A DNA stretch of 64,000 nucleotides from Enterococcus canis NBRC 100695. Lineage in GTDB: Bacteria > Bacillota > Bacilli > Lactobacillales > Enterococcaceae. Each line of letters starts with the position of its first letter. Within the stretch, counting starts at the first letter, position 1. The position numbers and the translations under genes were made by a program. The stretch lies in the NCBI RefSeq assembly GCF_001544375.1, contig NZ_BCQJ01000008.1, positions 27,393-91,392 of the forward strand, given 5' to 3'. The notes beneath the pieces are model-generated. The model worked only from the letters and a program-made list of their open reading frames with translations. It did no database searches and was not told where the DNA came from. This document shows positions 28,002 through 37,566 of the stretch, piece after piece.

Positions 28002-29069
28002 TTACTCTCCTTTTGCTTTGATAATAGCTTCATGCAGACCTTGCATGTAGGTAATACCCATGGCCCGATCATATAAGCCATAACCTGGTCGCGCTACTTC
28101 GCCCCAAACAGTACGGCCGTGGTCTGGACGAATCACGCCATCAAAGCCAACATCTACCAAGGCTTTCATAATGGCATACATATCTAAAGAGCCTTCCGTA
28201 CTCAAATGAGCCGTCTCTTTGAATTTACGTTCTCCCATAAAACCGACGTTACGGAAATGAACAAAGTTAATGCGGTCGCCTACTTCATGGATGATTTCGA
28301 CTAAATCATTATTAGGATCCGCCCCTAAAGAACCGGTACACATGGTGATACCGTTGTAAGGTGAATCTACCGCCTCAATAATGCGTTTTAGGTCAAAGAG
28401 ATTCTTCGTAATCCGCGGGAAGCCGAAAATTTCCCATGGCGGATCATCCGGATGGATCGCCATTTTGACATCCATCTCCTCACAGACTGGAATAATCCGC
28501 TCTAAGAAGTATTTCAAATTATCAAATAGTTTCTCTTCTGTGACACCTTCGTACATTTCAACTAGGCCGTTGAATTTATTCAAACGTTCTTCTTCCCAGC
28601 CAGATAATTGGAAGCCTTTCGATTGGCTGCTGATTAGTTTGAACATTTCGCTTGGTTCCATTTCGTCTACCACTGCTTGGTCATAGACTAACGAAAAACT
28701 ACCATCTTCATTTTCATAGAAAAGCGTTGTTTTGGCCCAACCAAAGATTGGTTTAAAGCTATAACAAATCAAATGTACATCACAAGCAGATAAATTCTTG
28801 ATCGTTTGGATATAGTTGTCAATATAATGATCCCGTTCAGCTGTGCCCGCTTTGATTGCATCATGAATTGCGACACTTTCGATACCCAATAGTTCCAAGC
28901 CGCCTGCTTCAATCGACTCTTTCAAGTCTTGGATTTCATTGACTTCCCAAACGTCACCAGGTAATTTATTTAATAGCGTGCCGACAATTCCATTCATTCC
29001 TGGAATCTGGCGCACATTCTGTAACGGAATCGGGTCACTTTCCCCGTACCATCTAAAGCCCCATTTCAT
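28002..29069 (-). CDS. uxuA: Mannonate dehydratase
   Basis: Dehydrates D-mannonate to 2-keto-3-deoxygluconate. The family blocks MKWGFRWYGESDPIPL at the start, MAIHPDDPPWEIFGFPRI, CTGSLGADPNND, VHFRNVG and RPDHGRTVWGE are present. The conserved Cys, His and Asp residues of the metal site are in these blocks. 355 residues. In this operon no uronate isomerase (UxaC), fructuronate reductase (UxuB) or KDG kinase is present, which is unusual. Confidence 0.95.
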   Translation of the reverse strand: MKWGFRWYGESDPIPLQNVRQIPGMNGIVGTLLNKLPGDVWEVNEIQDLKESIEAGGLELLGIESVAIHDAIKAGTAERDHYIDNYIQTIKNLSACDVHLICYSFKPIFGWAKTTLFYENEDGSFSLVYDQAVVDEMEPSEMFKLISSQSKGFQLSGWEEERLNKFNGLVEMYEGVTEEKLFDNLKYFLERIIPVCEEMDVKMAIHPDDPPWEIFGFPRITKNLFDLKRIIEAVDSPYNGITMCTGSLGADPNNDLVEIIHEVGDRINFVHFRNVGFMGERKFKETAHLSTEGSLDMYAIMKALVDVGFDGVIRPDHGRTVWGEVARPGYGLYDRAMGITYMQGLHEAIIKAKGE

Positions 29070-29086
29070 AGACTTTCCTCCTCGTA

Positions 29087-29530
29087 TTAAAAATCATCCT
29101 CATCATCGTCAGCTTCTACCATGGAGATATGCCAAGCACTTAAGCTGTCGGCACCCTGCGCCAAAACAGCGGCTGGAACTTCAGCAATCGGTGTGTTCAG
29201 TAATTGATGATTAATAGTTTCCAAAAGCATTGGCAAGTTAACGCCACCAATCACATAGACATTTTCTTGTAACGCTTCTTCCAGCATGCTAGCTACTAAA
29301 ACCGATTGGTTATAAGGACTAGCGCTGACTAGGTCTACCAAAACAATGACGCCATCTTCTTGATTTACTTCATGAATGGCTGCTTTGATTTTGTCCCCTA
29401 AGGCTTGCACATCGTCACCTTGATTTAAGTTCACAGTGGCAATATTATTGGTAGCACCAATAATCACTTCCGCTGAATCTTTCAAGCCATCACTTAATTT
29501 TCCATGTGTTGCAATTACAATCCCTAACAT
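29087..29530 (-). CDS. PTS mannose/fructose/sorbose family EIIA component
   Basis: Cytoplasmic phosphocarrier that takes phosphate from HPr and passes it to EIIB. The phosphorylated histidine is H9 in [16 protein letters not shown]. The [13 protein letters not shown] segment is typical of the EIIA-Man fold. At 147 residues it is a free EIIA, not fused to EIIB. An acidic DDDEDDF tail closes the protein. It is separated from EIIB by the putative pseudo-peptidase gene. Confidence 0.93.
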   Translation of the reverse strand: MLGIVIATHGKLSDGLKDSAEVIIGATNNIATVNLNQGDDVQALGDKIKAAIHEVNQEDGVIVLVDLVSASPYNQSVLVASMLEEALQENVYVIGGVNLPMLLETINHQLLNTPIAEVPAAVLAQGADSLSAWHISMVEADDDEDDF

Positions 29531-29557
29531 CGGGCTTCCTCCTTCAATCAGCTCCGG

Positions 29558-30418
29558 CTACTTTAAAAGTGCCGTCACTGTCATTAGATTTTCCATATTC
29601 AAATCTTGTTTCATGGCTGTTTTCGTTAATTCGTAACCCGCTCCCTCAACGCTCCCGCTAATGACATAGGTAACATCATTTCCTGGTGTCGCTGTCAAGC
29701 CAGCCTCTGCTAAACGGCCTTTACTAATACCACTGCCTATTACTTGCAGCGGCTCATTGGCCCCAATACTATCTAGGTAGATGATCTGTGCTTGTTTTTT
29801 GGTACTGGAGCGCAGCACTTCTAACCCGTTGTCCCCATAGGTTCCTTCATCTAAAAAGGCAAAGGCGGTGTTAGGTCCGGCTGCTTCCATCAATCGTAAA
29901 AGGGCTAAAACAGACGAGGTATTCCGAATGACATTTTTACGCCGTGACAAGCCTTGCGTGACTTTTCCTAGGGCAAAGAAGTACAGCCCAAAAATTGCGA
30001 TAAAGAGCCAAGTATACAATGATGACAAGTCAAAGGCGGTTGTGGCCAATTTCATATAGAGTAGCGTGCCGGCCAGCCCTAGTAGGATCATCAAGATTGA
30101 ACTTAAAATGATCAAATTTGTAGTCCGCTTACCTTGAACTTGCCGATCAAAGAAACGGTAACCGCCAAAATGAGCCAAAGGCGTATCATAATAAGTACAA
30201 ATAATTCGATCTGCTTTTTTGACGTTGCCCACATAGACATTGCGGGAAGCTGTTTTTTTCTGCTGGTTGTACTCAATCACGCGCACATCTTCCCGCATAC
30301 TAGCGATGTCGGTCACTAGCGCTTGGAGAAAGCGTCGTTTATTTTTATCCGTCCGTCGTACACGGTAGACATAGCGATAACGGAACAACCAGTCATTGAA
30401 TTTTTCTTCTTGCTGCAT
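29558..30418 (-). CDS. Membrane protein resembling a degenerate M28-type peptidase
   Basis: A 286-residue protein of unknown function inside the PTS operon. Residues 1-100 are soluble and end in RNVYVGNVKKADRIICTYYDTP, which looks like the vvlgAHyDT block of M28 aminopeptidases with the zinc histidine replaced by tyrosine. Two membrane helices follow (about residues 102-123 and 130-152). Then comes NVIRNTSSVLALLRLME (compare DNasGva) and NTAFAFLDEGTYGDNGLEVL (compare vff-EE-gl-GS). Most metal ligands are altered, so activity is unlikely. The likeness is by eye. Confidence 0.65.
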   Translation of the reverse strand: MQQEEKFNDWLFRYRYVYRVRRTDKNKRRFLQALVTDIASMREDVRVIEYNQQKKTASRNVYVGNVKKADRIICTYYDTPLAHFGGYRFFDRQVQGKRTTNLIILSSILMILLGLAGTLLYMKLATTAFDLSSLYTWLFIAIFGLYFFALGKVTQGLSRRKNVIRNTSSVLALLRLMEAAGPNTAFAFLDEGTYGDNGLEVLRSSTKKQAQIIYLDSIGANEPLQVIGSGISKGRLAEAGLTATPGNDVTYVISGSVEGAGYELTKTAMKQDLNMENLMTVTALLK

Positions 30419-30528
30419 CTTCTCACCTCAAGGACTTGTTCAACATTGCACACGCGGATTTAAGGAAAGGGGGATGTGCCGCCAGTTCCACAGCACGTGC
30501 TGAGACTTTTGACACAACCCCATTTCGC

Positions 30529-31035
30529 TTATAGTCCGAATTGCTTCAAGACGTCTTTCAAACTAGATTTTGGTGCAGATGGTGTCGCTTGGAAATAGAT
30601 GTTTTCCACGCCATACTGCTCGTTTAATTCTTTCAACTTGAGGGCGTCGTCTTTGTTCAAATACACTGATTTGGTTACTAAGACGTCTTTCTCAGGATCT
30701 TTTTGCGCGATTCCGCCAATGTTTAATTCCTTCATTGGAATTCCGTGTTTCACTAAGTCGTAGATTACGCTAACCGTTTTGGTAATCAAGATACAGTTAT
30801 AATCTTTAAACTTGTATTCATCCCAGTAAAATTCAGCTTTTTCCGGTGTAATCACGATGGTCTTTTGACCTGTCCGACTACCAGCATTTTTGTAAAGATC
30901 ACGCATAAATTTATCTTTTGCAACGACATCATCCACCACGAAGATAGAGTTAACGCCGCTTTTTTGTGATAAAGTCACCATAACTTGTCCGTGGATTAAG
31001 CGTTCATCCACCCGTGCTAAATTGATTTCTCCCAT
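30529..31035 (-). CDS. PTS mannose/fructose/sorbose family EIIB component
   Basis: Cytoplasmic EIIB that hands phosphate to the incoming sugar. The phosphorylated histidine is H15 in RVDERLIHGQVMV, the hallmark of this family. Later blocks NIGGIAQKDP and YLNKDD are typical. 168 residues. It stands between EIID and the pseudo-peptidase gene. Confidence 0.94.
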   Translation of the reverse strand: MGEINLARVDERLIHGQVMVTLSQKSGVNSIFVVDDVVAKDKFMRDLYKNAGSRTGQKTIVITPEKAEFYWDEYKFKDYNCILITKTVSVIYDLVKHGIPMKELNIGGIAQKDPEKDVLVTKSVYLNKDDALKLKELNEQYGVENIYFQATPSAPKSSLKDVLKQFGL

Positions 31036-31059
31036 TTCTGGAACACTCCCTTTTTTAAA

Positions 31060-31917
31060 TTATAGAATACCGATGCCGGCTAAGACGATTAAGATCGCTG
31101 TCAACCATAGCAAGGCTTGGGTTACTTTTAACCCTTTCTTTGTATAGAACCAGTATACACCCATTACAACTGCTAGTGGTAAGATTCCCGGTACAATCTG
31201 ATCCAGCAAGTCTTGAATGACGAATTCACGACCAGAGATGGCAAATTTCAGTGTGGAGGAAACTTTAACGTAGTTCCCTGCCAAGACACCCATCATAAAC
31301 AGACCTAGTACAGACAAGGTTTCAATAGCTGTTTGAACGCCAGTACTTTGCATTAAGCCGGTAGCATTACGTCCCATTGAGAAGGCTTGGCGAGCAAAGA
31401 AGACCCCTAAGATTGCTTGGTACAGTGCAAAGAATACGAATGGGAACAAGGCACCTAGTGCACTACCTTGTTGCGCCCAAGGAACTGCGATCGCGATAAA
31501 AATGTACTGAACGGTTCCTGAGTCAATGGCATCCCCGATACCAGCCAAGGCGCCCATCAAACCAGCTTTCGTATTGTACATTAAATCATCTTGCATCATG
31601 ATTTCTTTGTGTTCATACTCTTCTTCAGCCCGTTGTTGTTCCATTGAGCTCATCAAACCAGTGATGACCCCACCACCCCAGCTTAGCTGAGTGTTGAAGA
31701 ATAGTAATTGACGTTTGTAAGCAGCTTTCAGCTGGTCATCGTCTTTGTATAATTTCCGTAATAGCGGCATCATTGCATATAGTAATGATGGTGCTAGGTA
31801 ACGTTCAAATGAATGGGGAATTTCATTGGCAAAGTGCCAACGTAGATACGCTTTTGTTACATCTTTTTTAGTAATTTCTTCTGGTGCCATGCTTGTATTT
31901 TTTGCTAATTCTGTCAT
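31060..31917 (-). CDS. PTS mannose/fructose/sorbose family EIID component
   Basis: Membrane subunit that forms the permease with EIIC. The start is the ATG with AAGGAGG upstream, 40 codons inside the longest frame, which removes an implausible Thr-rich tail. Family blocks are AYLRWHFANEIPHSFERYL near the N-terminus, FFNTQLSWGGGVITGLM, and KAGLMGALAGIGDAIDSGTVQYIF. C-terminal hydrophobic helices follow. 285 residues. Confidence 0.94.
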   Translation of the reverse strand: MTELAKNTSMAPEEITKKDVTKAYLRWHFANEIPHSFERYLAPSLLYAMMPLLRKLYKDDDQLKAAYKRQLLFFNTQLSWGGGVITGLMSSMEQQRAEEEYEHKEIMMQDDLMYNTKAGLMGALAGIGDAIDSGTVQYIFIAIAVPWAQQGSALGALFPFVFFALYQAILGVFFARQAFSMGRNATGLMQSTGVQTAIETLSVLGLFMMGVLAGNYVKVSSTLKFAISGREFVIQDLLDQIVPGILPLAVVMGVYWFYTKKGLKVTQALLWLTAILIVLAGIGIL

Positions 31918-31939
31918 GTTATTCCCTCCTTGGCTCGTT

Positions 31940-32773
31940 TTAGAATCCGTCATCGTAGTCGTCGTCATCATCAAATGAAGCACCGCCACTTTCGACTGCT
32001 GGTGCTGCGTTCTTGCCGCCTTTTTGTGATTGTACAAAGATCAAGGCAATCAAGACACCAAAGATTGCGTAAGTAACCATGGTGATTTCCAATGATTTCA
32101 AGACAACACTCAAGAAGTAAGCTAGGAAGAAGAAGACCATGTAGTCTTTACGTCCAATGACATAAACTGTTGTCGCAATCCCAATTGCGGCCAATCCGCC
32201 ACCGACAACTTCCAAGATATGAATGACAACCGTTCCTTCTAGGGCGGTGATTACGTCGGCAATCATTGGGGCACCAAAGTACAAGGCTACGAATACTAAA
32301 GGAACAAACAAGATGAATGATGCAATCGTTGGATACCAAATGATCGAACGAGAAATTGCTTTGTGGTTCAAATCTTCAACCGCTTTATCGGTATATTTAC
32401 CTAGGAACGTATTGATAAAGAAGCGGAATTGATACAAGTAACTTCCCAATAGACCAACTGGTACGGCTACGGCAATCGCCGCTTCCGGTTTCAAGTTACC
32501 TAATAAAGCAACGGGTACGGCAATCGCTGCGGCAATTGACGGTTCAGCTGGCATTGAGCCACCAGGTGAGAAGACTCCCATGTAAATCATTTGCAAGGCT
32601 GCGGTAACAATCATTGCTTGAGCGACATCGCCCATGATAATCCCTACAACTAAACCGGTCATTAAAGGTGAGAAACGCAGCGTTAATGTCGCGCCCCCTC
32701 CTAGCCATCTTGACATGACTGCTGCAACCCAAAGGGCAATCAGTAAACTCTGTGTAACACTTAATGTATCCAT
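31940..32773 (-). CDS. PTS mannose/fructose/sorbose family EIIC component
   Basis: Polytopic sugar-translocating subunit. The N-terminal half carries SPLMTGLVVGIIMGDVAQAM and MGVFSPGGSMPAEPS, and the rest is a series of hydrophobic helices. An acidic tail (FDDDDDYDDGF) ends the protein. 277 residues. Coupled to EIID (22-bp gap). EIIC/EIID of this type transport mannose, sorbose, gluconate and other sugars, so the substrate cannot be read from the sequence. Confidence 0.94.
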   Translation of the reverse strand: MDTLSVTQSLLIALWVAAVMSRWLGGGATLTLRFSPLMTGLVVGIIMGDVAQAMIVTAALQMIYMGVFSPGGSMPAEPSIAAAIAVPVALLGNLKPEAAIAVAVPVGLLGSYLYQFRFFINTFLGKYTDKAVEDLNHKAISRSIIWYPTIASFILFVPLVFVALYFGAPMIADVITALEGTVVIHILEVVGGGLAAIGIATTVYVIGRKDYMVFFFLAYFLSVVLKSLEITMVTYAIFGVLIALIFVQSQKGGKNAAPAVESGGASFDDDDDYDDGF

Positions 32774-32784
32774 ATTTCCTCCTC

Positions 32785-33882
32785 CTATTTCTCACTCATA
32801 TAGTTTTCTAAATCAAAAATTGCTTGCCGTAAAACTGCCTGATTGATCTCAATCGGGATCAAATGGACTTTTTCCTTCGAATCGATAAATTGGACGATTT
32901 TCTCAATAAGTTCTTGGTCTTCTGGAAAAATTCCCATTTGATGCAGTGAAGTTGGCAGCTGCAATTCTTGATAAAATGGCAGAAGTTCGTCAATCAATGA
33001 CCAGCGTCCTTCTAGTGCCAATTGATAAAAGATGCCATAAGCCACCTTTTCTCCGTGTAAAAATGCGTGGCTGCCGCTGAGGTACTTGCTCATACCATCA
33101 TGCATCGCGTGAGCCGCCGCGTTGCGTGCATATTTGTCGCCTAATCCGCCCACCATACCGGCAACGGCAAAGACGATTTCTGATAAATGCACAAACTCTT
33201 CTGAAACGATCCCCGCTTCCATGTCGCGGATGGCCTTTGCAGAATCTTGCATAATGGCATCCTTGCATAATTTAGCGGTGAAGCCAGCCATTTGCAGAAA
33301 CGGTTCCGCTGTCAGCGCGTCTTGCGCTAGGATCAATTCTGATTCATACCATTTGGCGATTGTGTCTGCTAAACCTGCGATAAAATAAGGAACCGGTGAA
33401 TCAATCACTAATTCTGGATCAGTGATCAAAAAGGCCGCTTGGCGTAAGTAATGCTCTGACTTGCCTTCAGAAGTACCATCTTCCTTATACATCACCGAAA
33501 GTGGTGTCCAAGGTGCACAATTACTGGCCAATGTGGGGATAACCCCAAAGTTCAGATTCAATCGATGCGCCGCATACCCGACAAGGTCGGCTAATTTTCC
33601 ACCCCCGACACCAATGATAAAATCAATGTCTTCAGCTTGTGCGATGGCTTCAATTAGCCCAGCACCATAGTAACTACATTCACCAGTGTACTGATGATAG
33701 ACCACTTGGTAATCCTGTAAGAAAGGCAGCCGCGGCTGGGCCTTCTCCCAAGAAACAGTTCCATGGACTACTAACAGCTTCTTCGCTTGATACTCCGCTA
33801 AAACGTCTGGCACATGTTGCAGTGCGCCAACATGATAGCGGTAAAACTGAGGTCCCACCTTTACTTTTAGATCTGTTAGCAT
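32785..33882 (-). CDS. Iron-containing alcohol dehydrogenase, GldA-like
   Basis: Group III-type NAD-dependent dehydrogenase related to glycerol dehydrogenase. The nucleotide site is IIGVGGGKLADLVGYAAHRL, and metal-site histidines are visible in AAAHAMHDGM and HAFLHGEKVAYG, with the aspartate in LADTIAKWYESE. 365 residues, the usual length. Its place in a sugar-acid operon suggests oxidation or reduction of a polyol or keto-sugar acid; the substrate is unknown. Confidence 0.88.
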   Translation of the reverse strand: MLTDLKVKVGPQFYRYHVGALQHVPDVLAEYQAKKLLVVHGTVSWEKAQPRLPFLQDYQVVYHQYTGECSYYGAGLIEAIAQAEDIDFIIGVGGGKLADLVGYAAHRLNLNFGVIPTLASNCAPWTPLSVMYKEDGTSEGKSEHYLRQAAFLITDPELVIDSPVPYFIAGLADTIAKWYESELILAQDALTAEPFLQMAGFTAKLCKDAIMQDSAKAIRDMEAGIVSEEFVHLSEIVFAVAGMVGGLGDKYARNAAAHAMHDGMSKYLSGSHAFLHGEKVAYGIFYQLALEGRWSLIDELLPFYQELQLPTSLHQMGIFPEDQELIEKIVQFIDSKEKVHLIPIEINQAVLRQAIFDLENYMSEK

Positions 33883-33892
33883 AACAACCTCC

Positions 33893-34891
33893 TTATGATA
33901 GGTAGCGGCTGTGGGTCTGTACTGAACGTTCTGGCAATTTGCCAGCTGTTACATCCTCGACATCCCGCACACACTTTTTACCCATTTCCTCTAAACACTC
34001 CCGTGTATAGGCTGATGTATGGGGCGTCATGACGACATTGGGAAAAGCAAGGTAGCCATGATCATGACGACCTGGTTCTTCTTCCAACACGTCGGTAGCA
34101 AAACCGCCAATTTTGCCACTTGCCAATCCTTCAATCATGGCCTCTTCACTTAGCAAAGCACCGCGTGCACTGTTGGAAATATACACTTGATCTTTCATCT
34201 TAGCGATTTCTGCTTTGTCGATCATATGATAGTTTTCTTCCGTCAAGTTAGCACACAGGCAAATGATATCGGCTTCTGTTAACAATGTATCGAAATCAAC
34301 TTTTTCAGCACCATGACTATTTAAATAAAGTTCTGATTTGTAAGGGTCATAAGCTAGTACTTTACAGCGGAAGCCATTACGTAAGGTTTCTACTACTGCG
34401 CTACCTGTATTACCGACGCCGATGACACCTACTGTCTTATTGTAAAGACTCCGTCCTACAAACTGGGCCCGATCTTCCCAACGATCTTCCCGTACCGCCG
34501 TATCAGCTGGCACTGTACAACGTAAAATCGCCAACAGATTAGTGATATTATTTTCTGCTACCGCATCTCGCTCCACTAGAGCTGGAATGATGGAAACAAT
34601 CGTGTCATGTTTTTCTGCAGCCGCTAAGTCAATGTTGTTATAGCCAATTCCGTGGCGGGTAATCAAGCGCAGCTCATCTTTATAAGAGAAAAATTCTTCC
34701 GTAAAGAATGGGGTAACACTAGCAATAATAATATTGAAGCCTTGCAGTAGTTCCGCCAACTCTTTTCCAGGGATCTCACCATCAACGCTGAAGTGTTCTA
34801 CCCGACCGATTTCATTTAGCCGTTTGAGATGCTCTGGGAAAATTTTCCCAAAACTACTGGAGTTGACAATCGCGATATTGAATTCTGTCAT
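33893..34891 (-). CDS. D-isomer-specific 2-hydroxyacid dehydrogenase
   Basis: NAD(H)-dependent oxidoreductase acting on 2-hydroxy or 2-keto acids. The Rossmann motif GVIGVGNTGSAVVE lies near residue 152. Catalytic residues are visible as R in SNSARGALL, E in DVLEEEPG and H in TPHTSAYTRE. 332 residues. It sits between the GldA-like dehydrogenase and the 6PGDH-like gene with short gaps, so it belongs to the operon and probably reduces or oxidises a keto-sugar acid. Confidence 0.9.
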   Translation of the reverse strand: MTEFNIAIVNSSSFGKIFPEHLKRLNEIGRVEHFSVDGEIPGKELAELLQGFNIIIASVTPFFTEEFFSYKDELRLITRHGIGYNNIDLAAAEKHDTIVSIIPALVERDAVAENNITNLLAILRCTVPADTAVREDRWEDRAQFVGRSLYNKTVGVIGVGNTGSAVVETLRNGFRCKVLAYDPYKSELYLNSHGAEKVDFDTLLTEADIICLCANLTEENYHMIDKAEIAKMKDQVYISNSARGALLSEEAMIEGLASGKIGGFATDVLEEEPGRHDHGYLAFPNVVMTPHTSAYTRECLEEMGKKCVRDVEDVTAGKLPERSVQTHSRYLS

Positions 34892-34902
34892 GTCAATGCC
34901 TC

Positions 34903-35799
34903 CTATTTCTTCACGATCTCATGACCGCCAAAGCCATTACGCAAAGCCGAAACAACTTTTGCCGAGAAACTGTCATCTTCTTGAGAAAGGTTACGCATAA
35001 AGAGACTCAAAGCAATGGTTGGTACCGGTACATCCATTTCCAGAGCTGTTTCAACCGTCCATTTTGCTTCCCCAGAGGCAGCAACTACGCCCCGGTAATC
35101 AGCTAACTTAGGACTTTGTCTGAACTGTGCTTCTGCGATTTCCATGAGCCAGCTACGTACGACTGAACCATGATTCCAAACGCGTGCCACTTCGGCTAAG
35201 TCGAAATCATAATTACTTTGCTCTACTACTTGGAAGCCTTCGCCAATAGCTTGCATCATGCCATATTCGATGCCATTGTGGACCATTTTCAAAAAGTGAC
35301 CGCTTCCAGAAGCTCCCGCATAAAGATAACCGTTTTCAATGGCGATGTCTTTAAACAACTGTTCAATAGAAGCAAAAACTTCTTTGTCGCCGCCAATCAT
35401 TAGGCAAGCGTCATTACGAGCGCCGGAGATTCCGCCTGATGTACCACAGTCAAAGTAGCTGATGTCCGCTTCTGCAAACGTATTTGCACGGCGAACAGAA
35501 TCTTTGTAATTTGAATTGCCACCTTCTACTACAATGTCTTTTGCTGATAATAATGGTAATAATTGCTCTAAAACTTTTTCCGTTGGTTCGCCTGCCGGCA
35601 ACATCAACCAAATGATGCGGCGGCCGTTAAATGAAGCAGTCAATTCTTCTAAATTCGTGAATGTTGCGACGCCTTCCTTTTTTGCAGCAGCTAAAGCCGC
35701 CTCCGATAAATCTAGCCCTTTTACATCATAGCCATGATCTTTTAGGTTGAATGCTAGATTCATGCCCATTTTACCCAAACCAACAATACCAATTTCCAT
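34903..35799 (-). CDS. 6-phosphogluconate dehydrogenase (decarboxylating), short YqeC/GntZ type
   Basis: Oxidises 6-phosphogluconate to ribulose-5-P and CO2. The NAD(P) motif GIVGLGKMGMNLA opens the protein, followed by the substrate block VEGGNSNYKDSVRRA, the FDCGTSGGISGARND loop and the catalytic lysine block HFLKMVHNGIEYGMMQ. At 298 residues it belongs to the short branch. The start is the ATG behind GGAGG, and a longer frame to 35934 runs through the promoter. It is the first gene of the operon. Confidence 0.92.
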   Translation of the reverse strand: MEIGIVGLGKMGMNLAFNLKDHGYDVKGLDLSEAALAAAKKEGVATFTNLEELTASFNGRRIIWLMLPAGEPTEKVLEQLLPLLSAKDIVVEGGNSNYKDSVRRANTFAEADISYFDCGTSGGISGARNDACLMIGGDKEVFASIEQLFKDIAIENGYLYAGASGSGHFLKMVHNGIEYGMMQAIGEGFQVVEQSNYDFDLAEVARVWNHGSVVRSWLMEIAEAQFRQSPKLADYRGVVAASGEAKWTVETALEMDVPVPTIALSLFMRNLSQEDDSFSAKVVSALRNGFGGHEIVKK

Positions 35800-35826
35800 G
35801 ATAGCGCCTCCAATCTTTATACTTTT

Positions 35827-35880
35827 ATTATACAAAAAAATATTTTTTTGTAAAGAGAAAATAAAAAAATATTTTTTGTT
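35827..35880 (-). promoter_or_regulatory. Operon promoter with a palindromic operator in the spacer
   Basis: On the minus strand TTTACA (35849-35854), a 16-bp spacer and TATAAT (35827-35832) form the promoter of the sugar-acid operon. A perfect 22-bp palindrome at 35831-35852 (TAC, seven A, TA, seven T, GTA) fills the spacer. A near copy, TAAAAAAATATTTTTTGTT, lies centred 29 bp further upstream. These are likely operators of the divergent RpiR regulator. Confidence 0.75.
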
Positions 35881-35890
35881 GCCTTTTATA

Positions 35891-35904
35891 TGAAAACGCT
35901 GTAT
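35891..35904. promoter_or_regulatory. Candidate cre (CcpA) site
   Basis: TGAAAACGCTGTAT matches the cre consensus TGWAARCGYTWNCW at 12 of 14 positions. It lies between the divergent promoters of the operon and the RpiR gene, so carbon catabolite control is plausible. Confidence 0.5.
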
Positions 35905-35948
35905 CTTTAAACCAAAGAGTATAATCATTCCCAAAGGAGGTTGCCCTA

Positions 35949-36797
35949 ATGAGCGTTTCGATACGGCTAAAAATAAAAAGTCTCTATAAAGATCTCAGTC
36001 CTAAAGAACAAGCAGTCGCGGATTACGTATTGGAAAATCCGAGTAAAGTCAGTCACAGCTCCATCAGTGATTTAGCGAATGAGTTGGGCATCGCGGATTC
36101 AACCTTTTTCCAGTTCACAAAAAAGCTGGGCTTTAACGGCTTTAAAGATTTTAAGTTAGCGATGTTGATGCAGGAAAACGACATTTCTGCCATTACCATT
36201 CACGAAAATATCCAGCAGTCCGATAGTGAACTGACCATGGCTCAAAAAGTATTTGATTCCAATATTTCCACCTTGAGCGACACCCGCAACTTGTTACAAG
36301 AGGCGGAATTAAAAGCGGCTGTAGATATGATTGATGGTGCTAAGCGTCTATTTTTCTTTGGCGTGGGCGGTTCTGAGATTGTTGCGACGGATGCCTATCA
36401 CAAGTTTCTACGTTCACCAGTACCAGTCTTTCATAGTACGGATTATCATATCCAATTGATGGAAGCCTCCCTACTGACTAGTGAAGACTGTGCGATTTTT
36501 ATTTCTCACACCGGCAAATCAAAGGAAACAATCCACATGGCGGAAGTTGCCAAAGAGGCTGGGGCAAAAATTATTGTGGTGACCAGTCAAGCTCAATCAC
36601 CTTTAGCTAAATTAAGTGATGTCACCTTCATCTCGATTTCAGAAGAAACCGAGTTTCGTTCAGAGGCCTTAGCCTCACGCATCTCCCAGCTAAGCTTAAT
36701 GGACTCCCTCTATGTCATCCTCATGTTCCGCAATCGGAAGGGATCACAGGACTCCATTAGCAAAGTTCGCCGCGTAATTTCCGGCATCAAAGAATAG
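35949..36797 (+). CDS. RpiR family transcriptional regulator
   Basis: An N-terminal helix-turn-helix domain (about residues 1-78, with SSISDLANELGIADSTFFQFTKKLG) is joined to a C-terminal SIS sugar-phosphate-binding domain (about 110-255, RLFFFGVGGSE and AIFISHTGKSKETIHMAE). It faces the sugar-acid operon across 150 bp and very likely controls it, sensing a phosphorylated sugar or sugar acid. GGAGG precedes the ATG and TATAAT at 35920 is the probable -10. Confidence 0.92.
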   Translation: MSVSIRLKIKSLYKDLSPKEQAVADYVLENPSKVSHSSISDLANELGIADSTFFQFTKKLGFNGFKDFKLAMLMQENDISAITIHENIQQSDSELTMAQKVFDSNISTLSDTRNLLQEAELKAAVDMIDGAKRLFFFGVGGSEIVATDAYHKFLRSPVPVFHSTDYHIQLMEASLLTSEDCAIFISHTGKSKETIHMAEVAKEAGAKIIVVTSQAQSPLAKLSDVTFISISEETEFRSEALASRISQLSLMDSLYVILMFRNRKGSQDSISKVRRVISGIKE

Positions 36798-36803
36798 CCT
36801 AAA

Positions 36804-36844
36804 AAGAAGTGAAAGCATTTTACTTGTTTTCGCTTCTTTTTTTT
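36804..36844 (+). terminator. Terminator of the RpiR gene
   Basis: AGAAGTGAAA and TTTCGCTTCT arms (one G-U pair) followed by eight T. Confidence 0.85.
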
Positions 36845-36890
36845 AGTAGTATACATTTGTTATGTTACTGACAAAAAGTAAGGAGAATGA

Positions 36891-37520
<630 letters not shown>

Positions 37521-37534
37521 TTCTTAAAACTTAG

Positions 37535-37566
37535 GACGTCAACGAAATTCGTTGACGTCCTTTTCA
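37535..37566 (+). terminator. Terminator of azoR
   Basis: Perfect 11-bp arms GGACGTCAACG and CGTTGACGTCC with a 5-nt loop and TTTT. Confidence 0.9.
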
